A stretch of DNA of 64,000 nucleotides, taken from NCBI RefSeq assembly GCF_024679095.1, contig NC_066512.1:13919536-13983535 (forward strand). The letters run 5' to 3'. The number at the start of each line of letters is the position of its first letter. The stretch's first letter is position 1. The notes beneath the pieces were generated by a model. The model was not told the origin of the DNA. It saw only the letters and a list, made by a program, of their open reading frames with translations, and searched no databases. Origin of the DNA: Eriocheir sinensis. Its lineage: Eukaryota > Arthropoda > Malacostraca > Decapoda > Varunidae. The translations under genes and the position numbers were made by a program. Positions 61,455 to 64,000 of the stretch are shown here, in pieces.

Positions 61455-61938
61455 GTTCACCCAAGTCTGAAGTGTGCATTATCGCGCAACGGCAACCTGC
61501 AGCTACACGGCGTGTCCGATTTCATAGATACTGTATGCTAGCCTACGCATAGTAAACGGTCGTCAGTGTCAATAGTATGCTGGCAGCAATAACAAATACC
61601 GCCAATTATAGTCGATTATGAGTTAAGAAATATTAATATCGCAAATAGCTCTTTTCTGCGTGCTAATTTTTCTCGGTGATGGACAGCTTCAAGGCTGTTT
61701 AATAACCATAATCTGCGATCTTGTAAATTAACAAAACAGCTATTTGCCACATTTCTAATATTTTTTTAAACTCATAATCGACTATAATTGACGGTATTTG
61801 TTATTGCTGCCTGCATACTATTGACACTGACGACTGTTTACTATGCGTAGGCTAGCATACAGTATCCAGGAAATCGGACACGCCGTATGGCTGCAAGTTG
61901 CCGTTGCACGATAATGCACACTTCAGACTTGGGTGAAC
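61455..61938. mobile_element. Foldback element with about 190 bp inverted arms
   Basis: Arms 61,455-61,650 and 61,735-61,938 are about 93-95% complementary by eye. Blocks include GTTCACCCAAGTCTGAAGTG, CGGCGTGTCCGATTTC, GATACTGTATGCTAGCCTAC, GCATAGTAAAC.GTCGTCAGT, CAGCAATAACAAATACCG and TATAGTCGATTATGAGTT. The loop (about 85 bp) has AATTTTTCTCGG. There is no coding sequence, and no clear target duplication. It lies in the same intron as the Polinton. Confidence 0.85.
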
Positions 61939-62081
61939 CGGCTAGACTACTGCCAGTACTGCTACTACTATTACCCTCCTCTCCTCCGCCTCCTCCTCCT
62001 ACTACTACTACTTCTACAGCGAACATTACACACACTGATAATAAAAGAGGTCAGGTCAAGTGAGGTCAGGGCGGTACATAC

Positions 62082-62228
62082 CTGCGTAAGAGTGTCCTGC
62101 GATGTAAAGGTTGTTGTCGCTAATCTCCGGGAACATCTGCAGCACCTGCGTGAGGCTGGCCAGCGCCTGGCCGCCCACCTTCACCTGGTCCCTGGGGATG
62201 CTGTCCTCAGTGCTGGTGAAGCTGTAGC
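62082..62228 (-). CDS. CPVL-like: Serine carboxypeptidase exon with the nucleophile
   Basis: 147 bp, starting in phase 1 after acceptor ATGCTTCAG and ending in phase 1 at the donor GCAG/GTATGT. It encodes GYSFTSTEDSIPRDQVKVGG, QALASLTQVLQMFPEIS and DNNLYIAGHSYA, with Gly completed by the next exon. The catalytic Ser sits in GHSYAG, where S10 enzymes normally have GESYAG. The oxyanion-side GGPG exon must lie beyond 64,000, because 62,255-64,000 is filled by triplet repeats and a LINE. Its intron partner is at 53,449. Confidence 0.9.
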
Positions 62229-62254
62229 CTGAAGCATCGCAGGGGGAACACTGT

Positions 62255-62688
62255 TAATGCTGCTGCTGCTTTTACTACTATTACTACTACTACTGCTACT
62301 ACGACTACTACGACTTCCACTACTACTGTTAATACAACTACTACTACTACTACGACTACTTCTACTACTACTGTTACTACGACTACTACTACTGCTGCTA
62401 CAACAACTACGACTACTACTACTACTGTTAATACAACTACTACTACTACCACTACTACTACTACTGCTACTACGACTACTACTACTGCTGCTACAACTAC
62501 AACTACTACTACTACTACTACGACTACTACTACTGCTGCTACAACTACAACTACTACTCCTACTCCTACTACTACTACTACTACTACTACTACAACGACT
62601 ACTACTACTACTGCTACTACGACTACTACTACTACTACTACTACTACTATTACAACGACTACTACTACTACTGCTACTACTACTTCTC

Positions 62689-62743
<55 letters not shown>

Positions 62744-62801
62744 AACGACTACTACTACTACTGCTACTACGACTACTACTACTACTACTACTGTTAATAT
62801 G

Positions 62802-62864
<63 letters not shown>

Positions 62865-62990
62865 GATATTACGACTACTACTACTGCTGCTACAACTGCT
62901 GCTGCTACTACTACTACTACTACTACTACTATTACTATTACTATTACTACTACTATTACTACTACTACTACTACTTTTTTTTTTACTACT
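62255..62990. repeat. (TAC)n triplet field next to a splice acceptor
   Basis: About 735 bp of TAC/GAC/TGC-type triplets, pure in the middle (62,700-62,870). On the minus strand it is the (GTA)n tail of the LINE at 63,130-64,000 and ends only about 26 bases before the acceptor of the carboxypeptidase exon. Confidence 0.95.
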
Positions 62991-63129
62991 ACGGGCCTCC
63001 ATCTATTAGAGTTGCGTTGTGAGCGGTATATTCTCTCATATCCTTTCACAAAGCAATTCATTTGCCCCACCCCGCCAATGACTGTGGCCGACAACCATCT
63101 TTATTTAATATTACAAACCTTACTAAATA

Positions 63130-64000
63130 TATTATCTTTAAGCTAACAGAGCTTGTGGTTGATACAACTATCAACCACCGTCGCCTCAAAGTCCAGGTCG
63201 GCAATGCGGGCGGTTTTGGGTGCAAGTGACCTGGTTCCTCTCAGGCAGACCAAGGCTGACCTCAGGAGGGAGAAGGACAGCCTGCATCTCATCCAGGCGA
63301 CCACACTGCTTCTTGGCTGCTGTTTCTTATCCGCCAGTGTTTCGGCGAGTCTTGCGTAGAAGCTCTGCGCCCTTGGTCCCATCCCTCCTGCCGTCGTGAA
63401 TACTACCGGGGTGAAGGAGCCCTGGTCCACATTCTGTATTCTTTCTTCATATGCTCTGTTCTTCTCTTGTTCGTTTCTTCTGTGGTGCTGCATCAAGGGT
63501 CAGGTCTTTGTGGCAATGGGCCATGGGATCAAAGATCCTTATGTCAAAATATGCCCTTTGTCCATGAGTCCAAAACCCTCTGGCGCCAACATCCACTCGT
63601 GCTTCGTTCGAAACATTAGCGGTGCGTCTGGCGAGGTGTTCGCCTTGCAGAGGGAGCAGCATGGGTTCCACAGTCACGTCGTGGCAGACTTCTTTCAGCA
63701 TCTGAGCTGTTACGTCTCTTACTTCATCATGTCTCATGCAGAGGAAACCTCCTCTCTTGCATGTCATGGCATGATTTTGGCTGAAGGATGAGCCACAGTT
63801 ACACATGTTTGGGAGCCCATCCACTGGCTAGCCATACCTGAGGGCAAGGACATCAGTGAATTCTTTTTTGTTTAATTTGAAGCCTTTTGCCCTGATAGGT
63901 AGTGTGGTTAGCCAGTTTGAAGCGCCCACTTCCTGTGAAATATCTGTCCTCCTCCTTGTGTCTTCTGGGAGTTCTCTCATTAGGTCACTCAGAGTGTCTC
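63130..64000 (-). pseudogene. LINE C-terminal domain, related to the 42-47 kb array
   Basis: The minus strand encodes MDGLPNMCNCGSSFSQNHAM, TCKRGGFLCMRHDEVRDVTA, TVEPMLLPLQGEHLARRTAN and AYFDIRIFDPMAHCHKDL, then in another frame YEERIQNVDQGSFTPVVFTT, AGGMGPRAQSFYARLAETLA and MRCRLSFSLLRSALVCLRGT. The Cys-x-Cys...H...C block and the GGMG...RLSFSLLRSA block match the array copies but with many substitutions, so it is a separate subfamily. The RT lies beyond the window. The frame changes near 63,490. Its (GTA)n tail follows. Confidence 0.87.

Noticed and set aside
62181..63094. Long Ser-rich, Val-rich and Leu-rich frames of up to 295 residues
   Set aside because: They are the three readings of a (TAC)n field. 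The Ser/Val repeats carry no information beyond the repeat.

Overview
The window looks like a piece of a decapod crustacean (probably crab) nuclear genome. The evidence is spliced exons of an animal S10 serine carboxypeptidase, very abundant (GA)n and (GT)n microsatellites, tRNA-derived SINEs, many CR1/Jockey-type LINE copies, an arthropod-type TTAGG motif and a Polinton/Maverick element. The assignment rests on repeat content and protein resemblance; no search was run.

Region by region: 0-5.6 kb holds a HARBI1-like exon, a gutted Ty3/gypsy element on the minus strand with an inverted fragment beside it, a foldback element and a solo-LTR candidate. 5.6-31 kb is a mosaic of microsatellites, two LINE groups (A, Jockey-like; B, CR1-like), SINEs, a solo LTR inserted in a LINE and long purine-rich tracts. 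31-36.8 kb has a Harbinger remnant, an inverted repeat, a LINE tail and a long (ATT)n field. 36.8-42.3 kb carries two consecutive CR1-like LINEs, the first split by a DNA transposon. 42.4-47.0 kb is a head-to-tail array of a third LINE group with (GTA)n tails. 47.0-48.9 kb contains a roughly 600 bp near-perfect palindrome and SINE fragments. 49.1-62.3 kb is the only convincing host gene: six phase-consistent minus-strand exons of a vitellogenic/retinoid-inducible-type serine carboxypeptidase, 5' exons missing.

The most notable object is a 7,629 bp Polinton/Maverick at 53,581-61,209 in an intron of that gene. It has AGT...ACT termini, roughly 600 bp terminal inverted repeats with internal tandem repeats, and an identical 6 bp target duplication (GAGATA) on both sides. 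All its genes read on the minus strand, in a tight series with stop/start overlaps: penton-like capsid protein, A32-type packaging ATPase, integrase with C-terminal chromodomain, small basic GG-hydrophobic core-type protein, an unassigned ORF, a macro-domain (ADP-ribose-binding fold) protein and a pVI-like minor protein. No family-B DNA polymerase, major capsid protein or protease is present. Three genes are broken, and a CR1-like LINE occupies the site where the left half of the element should be. It is therefore a deleted relic whose termini remain well preserved.

Recurring themes are the physical coupling of LINE ends to microsatellites ((GA)n, (GTA)n, (ATT)n) and the number of foldback or terminal-inverted-repeat elements with readable target duplications.
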